Positions 1 to 7,166 of a stretch of 64,000 nt of DNA are shown piece after piece. Origin of the DNA: Flavimobilis marinus (GTDB lineage: Bacteria; Actinomycetota; Actinomycetes; Actinomycetales; Cellulomonadaceae); contig NZ_FONZ01000002.1 in the NCBI RefSeq assembly GCF_900113055.1, positions 372,001-436,000 on the forward strand, read 5' to 3'. Each line of letters opens with the position of its first letter. Positions within the stretch are counted from its first letter, which is position 1. The translations under genes and the position numbers were made by a program. Under the pieces are notes generated by a model. The model saw only the letters and a program-made list of their open reading frames with translations, did no database searches and had not been told where the DNA came from.

Positions 1-228
1 GCCCTTGACCGAGACGCCGTAGTCGGGCCGCACCTGGCGCTCGGTGTCCCGAACCTCGTCGTGGAAGACTGCCTTGACCTGCAGGTGCGCGCCGACCGCG
101 CCCAGCAGTCCCTCCAGTGGAGAGCGGATCGCGGCCTCGCGGTCACCCGGCCCGGCGAGCTTTGCCTTGCAGGCGCGGCCGAACGCGCTGACCGCGCCCG
201 ACAACCACGGTTCAGACGTCTTCGGCAC
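1..228 (-). CDS. type ISP-like restriction/modification protein, N-terminal part (truncated by window edge)
   Basis: Open minus-strand frame starting at GTG 228 and running off the window. A GGAGG Shine-Dalgarno sits 7 bases before the GTG. The 76 visible residues contain the stretches AVSAFGRACKAKL, REAAIRSPLEGLLGAVG and VFHDEVRDTERQVRPDYGVSV. I recognise this as the N-terminus of type ISP restriction/modification enzymes (fused nuclease-methyltransferase-helicase polypeptides), where the segment ending in 'RPDYGVSV' leads into a nuclease domain. The catalytic motifs would lie outside the window, so the assignment rests on family memory alone. It could be another large adenine-specific methylase with the same N-terminal domain. 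It forms the outer end of the accessory island. Confidence 0.55.
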   Translation of the reverse strand, partial: MPKTSEPWLSGAVSAFGRACKAKLAGPGDREAAIRSPLEGLLGAVGAHLQVKAVFHDEVRDTERQVRPDYGVSVKG

Positions 229-685
229 GGCTAGGCCTCCGCTTATTCAATCGGATCGGGACTGAAGGCAACCCTAGTGGCACTCGTGTCGTCGAACGCC
301 GAAGCAACATCCTCTCTTCCCAACGGGTTGGGGATTAGACATCGTCCCGAGGCGCTAGGTCGCCCCCCCCTTCCGTGCCGAGCCGCGTACCGCTCGGGCC
401 GAGGTCTCGCGCCTCAGCACACATGACGGCGACCGGGACTCGTCTGGCACTGCTGGCTCGGGCGTCGCGGCCACCGTTCGGGCCACGGCGGCCCCACGAG
501 GGGCACGAATCGGCAAGCGCCCGGCCACGGCCCTCGTTGGAGGGCCGCGTCAGCCCTTGCAGCGACGGACTCAGAACTCGAAGTAGGGTCACATTCGGCG
601 TCACTGTGCGGCACCAAACTGTCCGTGGCTCACCTTCAGTACCCGTCACTAGCCAAGCGACGCGACGCGTCGATAGTGTCGGGAG
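229..685. other. intergenic stretch without a recognisable gene
   Basis: 457 bases between the divergent ISP-like and OGG-fold genes. It contains an 8-C run near 363-370 and no convincing gene. Short frames on both strands lack family features, SD sites or a -10 box at the right distance. The promoters of both flanking genes must lie here; the -10 box of the OGG-fold gene is listed separately. Confidence 0.5.
674..679 (+). promoter_or_regulatory. -10 box TAGTGT for a leaderless OGG-fold gene
   Basis: TAGTGT lies 6 bases before ATG 686. With the usual 6-7 base distance to the transcription start, the mRNA would begin at the start codon. Confidence 0.45.
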
Positions 686-1396
686 ATGAAGCTTCCCCCG
701 CTGCTCCAAGGCAAGACCGTACCGAGCCGCGAGGAGTCGCTCATTCGCCAGGAGGTGCGATTCAACGCACAAACCTGGAAGGCTCGGCTGGCGCCCAACG
801 ACTGGCCGAACGCACTCGAGCTTCTGCCGAGGGTCGGCCGCTTCCATCGAGTCAATCGTGGTGACGTGTTCGCCCTCGCAGCCGTCGTCGAGACGACTGA
901 CGACGCGGTCCGCGCTTACGTCGGCGCGTGTGTATGGGGCACGGGCCTCCCTGGCATGGGTGTCGCCCGCCGCGTCCGACCACTCTCCGCTCACGGCGAC
1001 GCAGGCGAACGTCTCCTGGAGTCGATAAAGACGCTCCGCGCTGACGGCGCGGTTGCCGCCTATCAGAGGCTGGACAAGGGTGGGGACCTCCGCCTTGTCG
1101 GGCTTGGGCCAGCGTTCTTCACCAAGTTGCTCTACTTCTCGGGATGGGACAAGGGCCCGGGCCCTCAGCCCCTGATACTCGACCAGTTCGTCGTGAAAGC
1201 GCTCAACGAGCAGGCCGGGTTTGGATGGCGGACGAACTGGACGTGGACCGCCGACCAGTACCACTCCTACCTCGAGACCGCCGCCGGGTGGGCGGACGCT
1301 TGGGGCACCACCGCCGACGTGGTCGAACTAGCGCTCTTCGAGCACGGCAAAGCGCTCAGCAGGCCGAACAAGACTGCCGACAAGCCCTCCCGCTGA
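686..1396 (+). CDS. OGG-fold (8-oxoguanine DNA glycosylase-like) protein
   Basis: A 236-residue protein. The segment LGPAFFTKLLYFSG followed by PLILDQFVVKAL (about residues 148-175) resembles the helix-hairpin-helix plus downstream Asp of the HhH-GPD/OGG glycosylase fold: glycine turn, Lys after the hairpin, and an invariant-looking Asp at the start of the next helix. Bacterial proteins called '8-oxoguanine DNA glycosylase OGG fold protein' are scattered through actinobacterial accessory regions. Whether this one cleaves a damaged or modified base is unknown. It is shorter than true OGG1 enzymes and I see no [4Fe-4S] cysteines. It faces DUF6308 convergently and is divergent from the restriction gene, so a role in DNA-modification conflict is possible. 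A longer frame on the opposite strand (335-1264) has no family features. Confidence 0.6.
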   Translation: MKLPPLLQGKTVPSREESLIRQEVRFNAQTWKARLAPNDWPNALELLPRVGRFHRVNRGDVFALAAVVETTDDAVRAYVGACVWGTGLPGMGVARRVRPLSAHGDAGERLLESIKTLRADGAVAAYQRLDKGGDLRLVGLGPAFFTKLLYFSGWDKGPGPQPLILDQFVVKALNEQAGFGWRTNWTWTADQYHSYLETAAGWADAWGTTADVVELALFEHGKALSRPNKTADKPSR

Positions 1397-1634
1397 TCGA
1401 GGACGACCTCGTCGATCTCGTCCGCCCGAGACCGTGGCGCCCTCGCCGAGCTATCCCCGACCGGGGTGGGCATGTCACTCTCGCTGAACCAGGGCGACGC
1501 CAACGGGACGGCGGCTCTTAAACCCGATCACGTAGTTGCGGCTCGTTGCCTCGACGCTTCGAGGCGGTCGGAACTTCGGCAGCGAGTTGCATAATCCAAA
1601 GACACAGCCAGAGAACCTGCCGAGGATCCAGGGT

Positions 1635-2432
1635 CTACGGACCGGAGCGCACCCAGGTCGAGAGCGCGGTGTCGAGGATCCTGAGACGTGTGGTCTCGGT
1701 TTGCACTTTGCGCCACATGGCCACCTCGCTGATGAGTGGTGTGAGGCGGTCGATGGCTTCCATGAGGTCCCGGTCGCTGATCAGCGCTCGAAACACCTGC
1801 CAGTCGACCCGGTAGTCATCTCGCCCGGCCTCTGACCGGAGCCCGAGGTACCCACGGACGACTTCGTTCCTCACGGGGAAGAGGTTCGGACGCTTGCGTG
1901 CGCAGAGTTTGCTAGCAGCTTCCCAGTCGTCGGGGTTCTCGGTGGTCGGTCCCGAAAATGCAACCATGATGTTTAGGTAGAGGCTTTCCATGGCTTGGAG
2001 CACGCGCGGGCCTGCCACGAGCAGATCGCTGTCAGGGATGGCTCGGAGTGCATCCACCGTCTTGTGTCTCGCTACGCTCGGATGGAGCAGGCGCCTCGTC
2101 GCGCCCGGGCCGATGTTGACTGAGAGCAGCGTCGTGGCGTGAAGGTCGACTGCGGTGATGTCGTCACGCTCGAAAGGCCCGAGTTCCGTGAAAGACGCGC
2201 CAGCATAGTCCCCGGACCGGTCGTAGAAGTCTGCCAAACGCTCGTGCGCTGGTCGATCGCTGTCTGTAGACAGTGCGTCGAGGGCGGACCGCTTGGCGCC
2301 AGCTAAGACGTCCGCTGGCGCTTCCGACCAGCCGTCCGGAGTCTGAGTCCACTGGGCGACGTCCATGGGCTCACGGTGGCAGCCATCCACGGCTGCGGCA
2401 AGAGTCCCGGTGTACTTCGACAGCGAGATCAT
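1635..2432 (-). CDS. DUF6308 family protein
   Basis: A 265-residue protein of unknown function. The pattern LADFYDRSGDYAGASFTELG near the N-terminus (about 66-85), a central LLSVNIG..ATRRLL segment, and WEAASKLCARKRPNLFPVRN (about 170-189) match DUF6308 as I remember it. The last segment (K-L-x-A-R-K-R-P-x-L-x-P-V) is the family signature and resembles the hairpin plus basic helix of DNA-repair HhH proteins. No membrane segment or signal peptide is seen. ATG 2432 has a weak GGAGGGG about 11 bases upstream; ATG 2366 is an alternative start. It sits between the OGG-fold gene and an integrase remnant, in an accessory setting. Confidence 0.6.
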   Translation of the reverse strand: MISLSKYTGTLAAAVDGCHREPMDVAQWTQTPDGWSEAPADVLAGAKRSALDALSTDSDRPAHERLADFYDRSGDYAGASFTELGPFERDDITAVDLHATTLLSVNIGPGATRRLLHPSVARHKTVDALRAIPDSDLLVAGPRVLQAMESLYLNIMVAFSGPTTENPDDWEAASKLCARKRPNLFPVRNEVVRGYLGLRSEAGRDDYRVDWQVFRALISDRDLMEAIDRLTPLISEVAMWRKVQTETTRLRILDTALSTWVRSGP

Positions 2433-2740
2433 TGGCGACGTGTCCCCTCCGGCGGACAGCCACCAGCGACGGAGTGTCCGAGCAGGCTCGAGTGCGGCAC
2501 CTTGATCGGCGGAGGTGGTCGGCTGGCCCTGCTAGCGAACCAAGCCATGTCGGCTCGCAACAGCACTCCCGACTGCGTACCCGGCTTCGTACCGCGCTCC
2601 CACCGGAACCTCTCTTGCCTGCTCGAAGTTGGTGGTCAGGTCTTCAACCTCGGCCGCGGGCATCGCAACGTACCCACCGCGGAGCGCGCTCACGAGGTCC
2701 TGTCCGGTGAGTTCCTCTTCCCCGGCACGATCGTGGCGCG
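2433..2740. other. intergenic stretch before the integrase remnant
   Basis: About 308 bases between the DUF6308 start and the integrase fragment. I looked for upstream integrase motifs (a DLRH-like segment) in all plus-strand frames and found none, so the missing part of the recombinase is deleted rather than merely frame-shifted. No other gene is evident. Confidence 0.4.
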
Positions 2741-2848
2741 ATGCTCGGCCACGCCAGTATCCAGATCACCGCCAACACCTACGGCCATGTCTCCCCAGAG
2801 TCGCACCGGAAGGCGATGGAGGGCTTGGGCCGCGCCCTCGGCTTCTAG
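2741..2848 (+). pseudogene. tyrosine recombinase/integrase, C-terminal remnant
   Basis: The frame reads MLGHASIQITANTYGHVSPE and then 15 more residues to TAG 2846-2848. 'LGH.SIQ.T.NTYGH..PE' is the end of phage-type tyrosine integrases: the LGH motif and the Tyr in NTYGH, which is the catalytic nucleophile. Only about 35 of an expected 350-400 residues survive. Upstream the frame closes with TGA at 2708-2710, and the Arg-Lys-His-x-x-Arg part is absent. It is a decayed end of the recombinase that presumably installed the island next to tRNA-Val(CAC), whose 3' end is about 630 bases away. Confidence 0.75.
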
Positions 2849-2892
2849 CTGAGCATCCGCAGCGCGGGCCCAGTGCTGTCGCCATTGAGCGC

Positions 2893-2898
2893 TAGTCT
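2893..2898 (+). promoter_or_regulatory. -10 box TAGTCT for the small zinc protein
   Basis: TAGTCT lies 7 bases before ATG 2906, the spacing expected for a leaderless transcript. It supports both the reality of the small gene and the choice of ATG 2906. Confidence 0.4.
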
Positions 2899-2905
2899 CT
2901 GTCAC

Positions 2906-3175
2906 ATGGCGGGCGGACCGGTCCCATTGCTCCCGTGCACGCGCTGCGCGAAGAGAACTCAACACAGCAAGAGAATCAACCTCTGCCGGGCCTGCGCACT
3001 CGAGAAGGGGTGGCGGGTCTGCACGGTATGCACAGCACTCTTCATGCCAGAGCCCGATCGTGCCCACATCAAGAGGTGCGGAAAGTGCGTGGCTCTGAAG
3101 CGGCGCACCGTCGGCGGCCGCCGGTCGGTCCGGACAGTCAGCGGGGGCCTCCCGGGCCTCGGCAAACGGCACTGA
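2906..3175 (+). CDS. small zinc-ribbon-like protein with four CxxC motifs
   Basis: An 89-residue basic protein. Four CxxC pairs occur in order within the first 60 residues: CTRC, CRAC, CTVC and CGKC. This is enough for two treble-clef or zinc-ribbon sites, and is followed by a basic tail ending GGLPGLGKRH. Similar small proteins occur in actinobacterial accessory regions, but I know no function. The CxxC spacing and the TAGTCT box argue that it is a real gene. It may bind DNA or RNA, or be an adaptor, and could be cargo of the same element as the integrase remnant. Confidence 0.55.
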   Translation: MAGGPVPLLPCTRCAKRTQHSKRINLCRACALEKGWRVCTVCTALFMPEPDRAHIKRCGKCVALKRRTVGGRRSVRTVSGGLPGLGKRH

Positions 3176-3477
3176 CTTCGGAGCCTGTTCGCGGTCGGCC
3201 GATGCTAGGCAGGCGCACCTGAGGTCACCGCTCGAGGGGCCGGTGACTGCGCAAGACGGCGGTGCGCCAGCGTCCTTCGTCCGGGACGCGTATCCGCCTC
3301 TACTCGGCAGCAGTTGGGTCAAACTCGCTCGAGCTGCCGCCGCAGAAGGCTGAAACGTCGAGAAGGTGGGTCAACTTCCGCGACGCTAGTTGGGTCCGAA
3401 CTGGGGTCACCCCCTCCATCGGGGCCTAGTTCACAACCTGTTCGACCGGCCTCATGGCCTCTGACCTGGGCAAATGC
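3176..3477. other. intergenic stretch between zinc protein and tRNA-Val
   Basis: About 300 bases with no recognisable gene. It lies immediately beyond the 3' end of tRNA-Val(CAC), where an attachment site would be expected. I did not find a second copy of the tRNA 3' sequence in positions 1-3477, so the element's other end is either outside the window or lost. Confidence 0.4.
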
Positions 3478-3552
3478 TGGTGGGCGATACTGGGTTCGAA
3501 CCAGTGACCTCTTCGGTGTGAACGAAGCGCGCTACCACTGCGCCAATCGCCC
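3478..3552 (-). tRNA. tRNA-Val (anticodon CAC)
   Basis: Complete cloverleaf on the minus strand: acceptor GGGCGAT paired with ATCGCCC, anticodon stem CTTCG/CGAAG with loop TTCACAC (anticodon CAC, reads GUG), and T-arm CTGGG TTCGAAC CCAG. CCA is encoded (3478-3480). Its 3' end borders the accessory island, a classic integrase target. It is related to, but clearly different from, the two tRNA-Val(GAC) copies further right. Confidence 0.95.
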
Positions 3553-3599
3553 CAGCGGCCTGCGGACCGACGCTGTGCGCCGTTCGCGTGCCGAGGAAG

Positions 3600-3605
3600 A
3601 TGCTA
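3600..3605 (-). promoter_or_regulatory. possible -10 box for tRNA-Val(CAC)
   Basis: TAGCAT on the minus strand, 47 bases upstream of the tRNA 5' end. The distance allows a short 5' leader. No clear -35 was identified. Confidence 0.3.
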
Positions 3606-3649
3606 GCGGACGTCGGGCCGATTGCCGAAACCGGCCCCGCCGCGCGCCC

Positions 3650-4519
3650 TCAGGGGTCGAGGTCGTCGTTCACGCGGGCCGCATACAGCGCGCACAGCTC
3701 GGCGAGCAGCGCACCAGGCACCGTGGCCGTCCCGTCGAGCGCGACCACAGGCACCGGCCCGCGCACGGACCCGCTGATCGCCAGCGACGCCCGCCGGGCC
3801 TCGACGTCGGCCAGCACGTCTTCGTACCTGAGCTCCCCAGCCGAAGCCTCGCGGACCGCGAGGCCCGCCTCCTGCCCCCACAGCAGGACGAGGTCGCGGG
3901 TGATGCCCCCGAGGCAACCGCTCGACAACGGCGGAGTCAGCACCTCACCGTCGCGCTCGACGAACACGTTCGCTGCGGTGCCTTCGCACAGCTCGCCGAC
4001 CGTGTTGGCGAGCAGCGCCTCGTCGGCCCCCCGCTCCTTCGCGTAGGCGAGGGCGACCACGTTCTCGGCGTACGACGTCGTCTTCAGACCTGCGACGGCG
4101 GAGCGCTCGTTGCGCACCCACGGCACGCGCACCACGCGTGCGTCGACGCTGGCCGGGCCGCTCGCCGCCGCCACGACGAGCGTGGGTGTGGACCCGGGCG
4201 TGCGCGCCGACCCGAGTGGACCGGGCCCAGCAGTCACGGTGATGCGCAGCCGCGTCGCCTGGCCGGGCTCCTCCGCGGGCAGTGCCGCGAGCACCTCGGC
4301 CACGCCCCGGCGAATCTCTGCGTCAGCAGGCAGGTCGACGCCGAGCCCGGCGGCCGAGCGCGCCAACCGGTCCAGGTGCCGCGTCAGCGCGAACGCCTGT
4401 CCGTCGAGCACCCCGCACGTCTCGAACACGCCGTCGCCCACGGTCAGCCCGTGGTCGAGCACGCTGATCATCGGCTCGTCCGGGTCGCGCAAGGACCCGT
4501 TGCACCACACCACCGTCAT
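3650..4519 (-). CDS. pabC: aminodeoxychorismate lyase / class IV aminotransferase
   Basis: A 289-residue PLP enzyme of fold type IV. As PabC it would split 4-amino-4-deoxychorismate into p-aminobenzoate and pyruvate for folate synthesis. Visible features: SVLDHGLTVGDGVFET (about 19-34), typical of the N-terminal domain; Lys146 in GLKTTSY, the expected Schiff-base lysine; and GELCEGTAANVFV (about 175-187), which positions PLP. Its ATG overlaps the stop of pabB by 4 bases, so the two are translationally coupled and the pathway assignment is strengthened by context. A branched-chain or D-amino-acid aminotransferase is the alternative for the family, but the pabB neighbour makes PabC most likely. 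Confidence 0.85.
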   Translation of the reverse strand: MTVVWCNGSLRDPDEPMISVLDHGLTVGDGVFETCGVLDGQAFALTRHLDRLARSAAGLGVDLPADAEIRRGVAEVLAALPAEEPGQATRLRITVTAGPGPLGSARTPGSTPTLVVAAASGPASVDARVVRVPWVRNERSAVAGLKTTSYAENVVALAYAKERGADEALLANTVGELCEGTAANVFVERDGEVLTPPLSSGCLGGITRDLVLLWGQEAGLAVREASAGELRYEDVLADVEARRASLAISGSVRGPVPVVALDGTATVPGALLAELCALYAARVNDDLDP

Positions 4520-5616
4520 GCTGTCTCCTTCGAGGCCAGGCCCACCAGACGGCGCGCCTTGAGCTCAGTCTCGTGCCATTCGCCGTCGGGGTCACTCCCC
4601 CACGTGATTCCCGCGCCGGTGCCGAACCGCAGGACGCCGTCGGCCCACCAGAACGTGCGGATCGCGACGGCGAGCTCGGCACGCCGCGCATCACCGTCGA
4701 TCCAGCCGAACGCGCCGCAGTACGGACCGCGCGCCGCGGGCTCGAGCGCCGCGATGACGTCGAGGGCCGCCTGCTTGGGCGTCCCGGACACCGACGCCGG
4801 CGGGAAGGTCGCGTCGAGAATCTGTGCCCAGCCGACGCCCGGACCGCGCAGGTTGCCAGCGACCGTCGAGACCAGGTGCACGAGGCCCGGGTGTTCCTCG
4901 AGGGCCAGCAGCGCCTCGACCTCGACCGACCCTGGCGCGCACACGCGCAGCAGGTCGTTGCGGACCATGTCGACGATCATCACGTTCTCGGCCTCGTCCT
5001 TGGGCAGCAGCCCGGCGGCGGTCGGCGCGGTGCCCTTGATCGGCCGCGACGTCAGCCGGTCCCCGTCGCGCCGCAGGAAGAGCTCCGGCGAGGCGGACAC
5101 GAGCCACGCCGGAGTCAGGCCCGACGACGCCGGGACGTGCAGCCACCCCGCGTGCGGCGCCGGGTTCTCCCTGGCCAGGAGCGCAGCGAACGACGCCGCG
5201 TCCGGCTCGGCGACGTCGTCGCCCGCCGGCAGCGGCGCGTCGAGCACCCGGCAGACGTTCACCTGGTAGGTCTCCCCCGCCCGGATCGAGGCGCGCACGA
5301 CGTCGACCGCGTGCCGGTACCGCTCCGCCGTCGCCGAGCTGCCCCATGCGTCGGCCCGTGGGCCGCGCCAACCCGTCCGCGGGTAGTCGGAGAGCGCCGA
5401 CGACGAGCCGTGCGCGCCGTCGTCGTCTCGCGTGACCTCGGCGAACCTCCACGCGTGACCCGTGCCCTCGAACCCGAGCGACACGAACCACAGGCCCTCG
5501 TCCAGGCGGGCCCGGCCGACGTCGTCGGACAGGTCGACGCACTCGACCGCGCCGCAGGCGCTGACGCCGCCGAAGCGCGCCCATCCCGGGCGGGCGGTCG
5601 GAGGCAGGGCGGGCAC
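4516..5616 (-). CDS. pabB: aminodeoxychorismate synthase component I
   Basis: About 366 residues, homologous to the chorismate-binding domain of PabB/TrpE. It makes 4-amino-4-deoxychorismate from chorismate and ammonia for folate synthesis. Hallmarks: the PIKGT motif in RPIKGTAPT (about residue 190), DEAENVMIVDMVRNDL after it, GTPKQAALD, and GPYCGAFGWID near the C-terminus. There is no glutaminase domain, so a separate PabA/TrpG must supply ammonia. GTG codons lie at 5622 and 5616. A TAGGTT -10 box directly abuts 5622, so a leaderless mRNA would begin at 5616, which I prefer. It overlaps pabC by 4 bases. Confidence 0.85.
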   Translation of the reverse strand: MPALPPTARPGWARFGGVSACGAVECVDLSDDVGRARLDEGLWFVSLGFEGTGHAWRFAEVTRDDDGAHGSSSALSDYPRTGWRGPRADAWGSSATAERYRHAVDVVRASIRAGETYQVNVCRVLDAPLPAGDDVAEPDAASFAALLARENPAPHAGWLHVPASSGLTPAWLVSASPELFLRRDGDRLTSRPIKGTAPTAAGLLPKDEAENVMIVDMVRNDLLRVCAPGSVEVEALLALEEHPGLVHLVSTVAGNLRGPGVGWAQILDATFPPASVSGTPKQAALDVIAALEPAARGPYCGAFGWIDGDARRAELAVAIRTFWWADGVLRFGTGAGITWGSDPDGEWHETELKARRLVGLASKETA

Positions 5617-5622
5617 GGACAC

Positions 5623-5628
5623 AACCTA
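5623..5628 (-). promoter_or_regulatory. -10 box TAGGTT of the pabB-pabC operon
   Basis: TAGGTT on the minus strand, followed by GTGTCC and then the in-frame GTG at 5616, i.e. 6-base spacing. This implies a leaderless pabB mRNA starting at the second GTG. Confidence 0.4.
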
Positions 5629-5676
5629 CCCAAGCGGGTGCTTCCGGGGCGCCGTCGTGAACCACACCGGTGTGAG

Positions 5677-5707
5677 TTGGACGTTCGGTCCGATGACCGG
5701 CTAGTGT
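5677..5707 (+). promoter_or_regulatory. promoter of tRNA cassette 1
   Basis: -35 TTGGAC (5677-5682), 19-base spacer, -10 TAGTGT (5702-5707). The tRNA-Gly 5' end lies 39 bases beyond the -10. The second cassette has the same geometry. Confidence 0.45.
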
Positions 5708-5745
5708 TTGTCCGTTGCTGCGGCCGGGTCACCGGTCACAGTCAT

Positions 5746-5817
5746 GCGGATGTGGCTCAGTGGTAGAGCATCACCTTGCCAAGGTGAGGGTCGCGGGTTC
5801 GAATCCCGTCATCCGCT
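5746..5817 (+). tRNA. tRNA-Gly (anticodon GCC), copy 1
   Basis: 72 bases: acceptor GCGGATG/CATCCGC, anticodon arm TCACC TTGCCAA GGTGA (anticodon GCC), T-arm CGGG TTCGAAT CCCG. CCA is not encoded. Identical to the copy at 9315-9386. First gene of a Gly-Cys-Val cassette. Confidence 0.95.
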
Positions 5818-5858
5818 CGGAGACGTGGCACCGGTTCATCCCGGCACCCGACTCGAAC

Positions 5859-5932
5859 GGTGGAGTGGCCGAGAGGCGAGGCAGCGGCCTGCAAAGCCGT
5901 CCACACGGGTTCGAATCCCGTCTCCACCTCCA
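5859..5932 (+). tRNA. tRNA-Cys (anticodon GCA), copy 1
   Basis: Acceptor GGTGGAG/CTCCACC, anticodon arm GCGGC CTGCAAA GCCGT (anticodon GCA), T-stem ACGGG/CCCGT. The discriminator T is followed by an encoded CCA (5930-5932). It differs from copy 2 by paired changes in the T-stem. Confidence 0.95.
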
Positions 5933-5957
5933 CGGCACAACCCTCGGGTTGAGTCGC

Positions 5958-6032
5958 GGGCGATTGGCGCAGCGGTAGCGCGCTTCCCTGACACGGAAGA
6001 GGTCACTGGTTCGATCCCAGTATCGCCCACCA
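5958..6032 (+). tRNA. tRNA-Val (anticodon GAC), copy 1
   Basis: Acceptor GGGCGAT/ATCGCCC, anticodon arm CTTCC CTGACAC GGAAG (anticodon GAC), T-arm CTGG TTCGATC CCAG, CCA encoded. Identical to copy 2 at 9553-9627. Confidence 0.95.
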
Positions 6033-6034
6033 GC

Positions 6035-6063
6035 AAGGCCCCAGGTCGATGACCTGGGGCCTT
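6035..6063 (+). terminator. terminator of tRNA cassette 1
   Basis: Perfect 13-bp stem AAGGCCCCAGGTC with loop GAT, followed by TTCTTCG. It begins 3 bases after the CCA of tRNA-Val. Confidence 0.8.
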
Positions 6064-6094
6064 CTTCGTGCCCCGGGGACACCGCTTCCCTGGC

Positions 6095-6100
6095 TACGCT
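6095..6100 (+). promoter_or_regulatory. -10 box TACGCT of the EamA transporter gene
   Basis: TACGCT is 6 bases before ATG 6107, indicating a leaderless mRNA and fixing the start codon. Confidence 0.5.
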
Positions 6101-6106
6101 CGACGC

Positions 6107-7156
6107 ATGACCTCCCCGACGCCCTCCAGCCTGACGCTGCGACGCGGCGTCGTCCGCGCCGGCCTCGCGGCCCTGCTGTTCGGGGCGTCCACACCGTTCG
6201 CCGCACAGCTGGCCCGGGACATCAACCCCTTCACGCTGGCGGGACTGCTGTACCTCGGCGCCGCCCTCGCGGTCCTCCCGGTGAGCCTCCGGCACCGGCC
6301 CGACCCCGCGGCGCTCCGCCGTGGTGCTCCTCGGCTCGCTACCGCGGTCGTGCTCGGCGGCGCCGTCGGGCCCGTGCTGCTCGCCCTCGGCCTGCGCTAC
6401 ACGACCGGTGCCAACGCCTCGCTCCTGCTCAACCTGGAGCTCGTGTTCACGATCGTCATCGCGGGGCTCGTCTTCCGGGAGCACATCGGACGCCGCGTGG
6501 CGGTCGGCGCCGGCCTCGTGGCCGTCGCGAGCCTCGTGCTGTCGGGGCCGGGCGCGACCGCCGACCTGCGGACCGGTGCCGCGCTGATCGCCCTCGCGTG
6601 CGTGTGCTGGGCGGTCGACAACAGCGTCACCGCCGAGCTCGACGAGCTCGCCCCCGCGCACATCACCCTCGCCAAGGGTCTGGTGGCCGGGGGCGTGAAC
6701 ACCGCGATCGGGCTGAGCGTCGCGTCTGCACCCGCCCTGCCAGCCCTGGGCGCCGCCCTGGTGATCGGCGCGCTCGGCTACGGGCTGTCGATCACGCTGT
6801 GGGTCGCTGGCGCGCGCGACCTCGGCGCGGCCCGCGCCCAGGTCGTGTTCGCCACCGCGCCGTTCCTCGGCGTGCTGGTCGCGTGGACCGTCTTCCGCGA
6901 GCCCGTGACCGCTGCGGCGGTGGCGGCGCTGGTCATCGCCGTCGGCGGCGTCGCCCTCGTCTCGCGCTCCGCGCACGAGCACCACCACGTCCACGAGGCC
7001 CTCGAGCACGACCACGAGCACACGCACGACGACGGTCACCACGACCACGTGCACGCCGACGGGTTCACGGGCCGCCACCAGCACCCGCACACCCACGAGC
7101 GGATCGAGCACAGCCACCCGCACGTCCCCGACGTCCACCACCGGCACGCGCACTGA
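6107..7156 (+). CDS. EamA/DMT-family exporter with a histidine-rich C-terminal tail
   Basis: About 349 residues. Ten hydrophobic segments form two five-helix EamA halves. The first half starts at GLAALLFGASTPFAAQLA and has the conserved GLRYTTGANASLLLNLELVFT; the second covers about 160-285. The protein ends in a roughly 60-residue hydrophilic tail with about two dozen His residues in HxH and EHxHxH clusters. DMT proteins export small metabolites. A His-rich tail is unusual for them and is typical of Zn, Co or Ni carriers (ZIP, CDF, RcnA), so metal binding or metal-gated export is inferred. ATG 6107 is preferred over an upstream in-frame ATG at 6068 because of the TACGCT box. The gene stands alone between the two tRNA cassettes. 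Confidence 0.8.
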   Translation: MTSPTPSSLTLRRGVVRAGLAALLFGASTPFAAQLARDINPFTLAGLLYLGAALAVLPVSLRHRPDPAALRRGAPRLATAVVLGGAVGPVLLALGLRYTTGANASLLLNLELVFTIVIAGLVFREHIGRRVAVGAGLVAVASLVLSGPGATADLRTGAALIALACVCWAVDNSVTAELDELAPAHITLAKGLVAGGVNTAIGLSVASAPALPALGAALVIGALGYGLSITLWVAGARDLGAARAQVVFATAPFLGVLVAWTVFREPVTAAAVAALVIAVGGVALVSRSAHEHHHVHEALEHDHEHTHDDGHHDHVHADGFTGRHQHPHTHERIEHSHPHVPDVHHRHAH

Positions 7157-7166
7157 GGGGCAGCAG

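Noticed and set aside
335..1264. 309-residue minus-strand frame opposite the OGG-fold gene
   Set aside because: Longer than the plus-strand gene but without recognisable domains; the plus frame has HhH-like motifs and a leaderless promoter box.
1..3477. A second copy of the tRNA-Val 3' end as attachment site
   Set aside because: None found by eye in this stretch; the other end may lie left of the window.
3314..5269. 651-residue open frame on the plus strand opposite pabC-pabB
   Set aside because: Composition is Arg/Pro/Ala-rich shadow of the real genes on the other strand; no motif, and it runs through the tRNA-Val gene.
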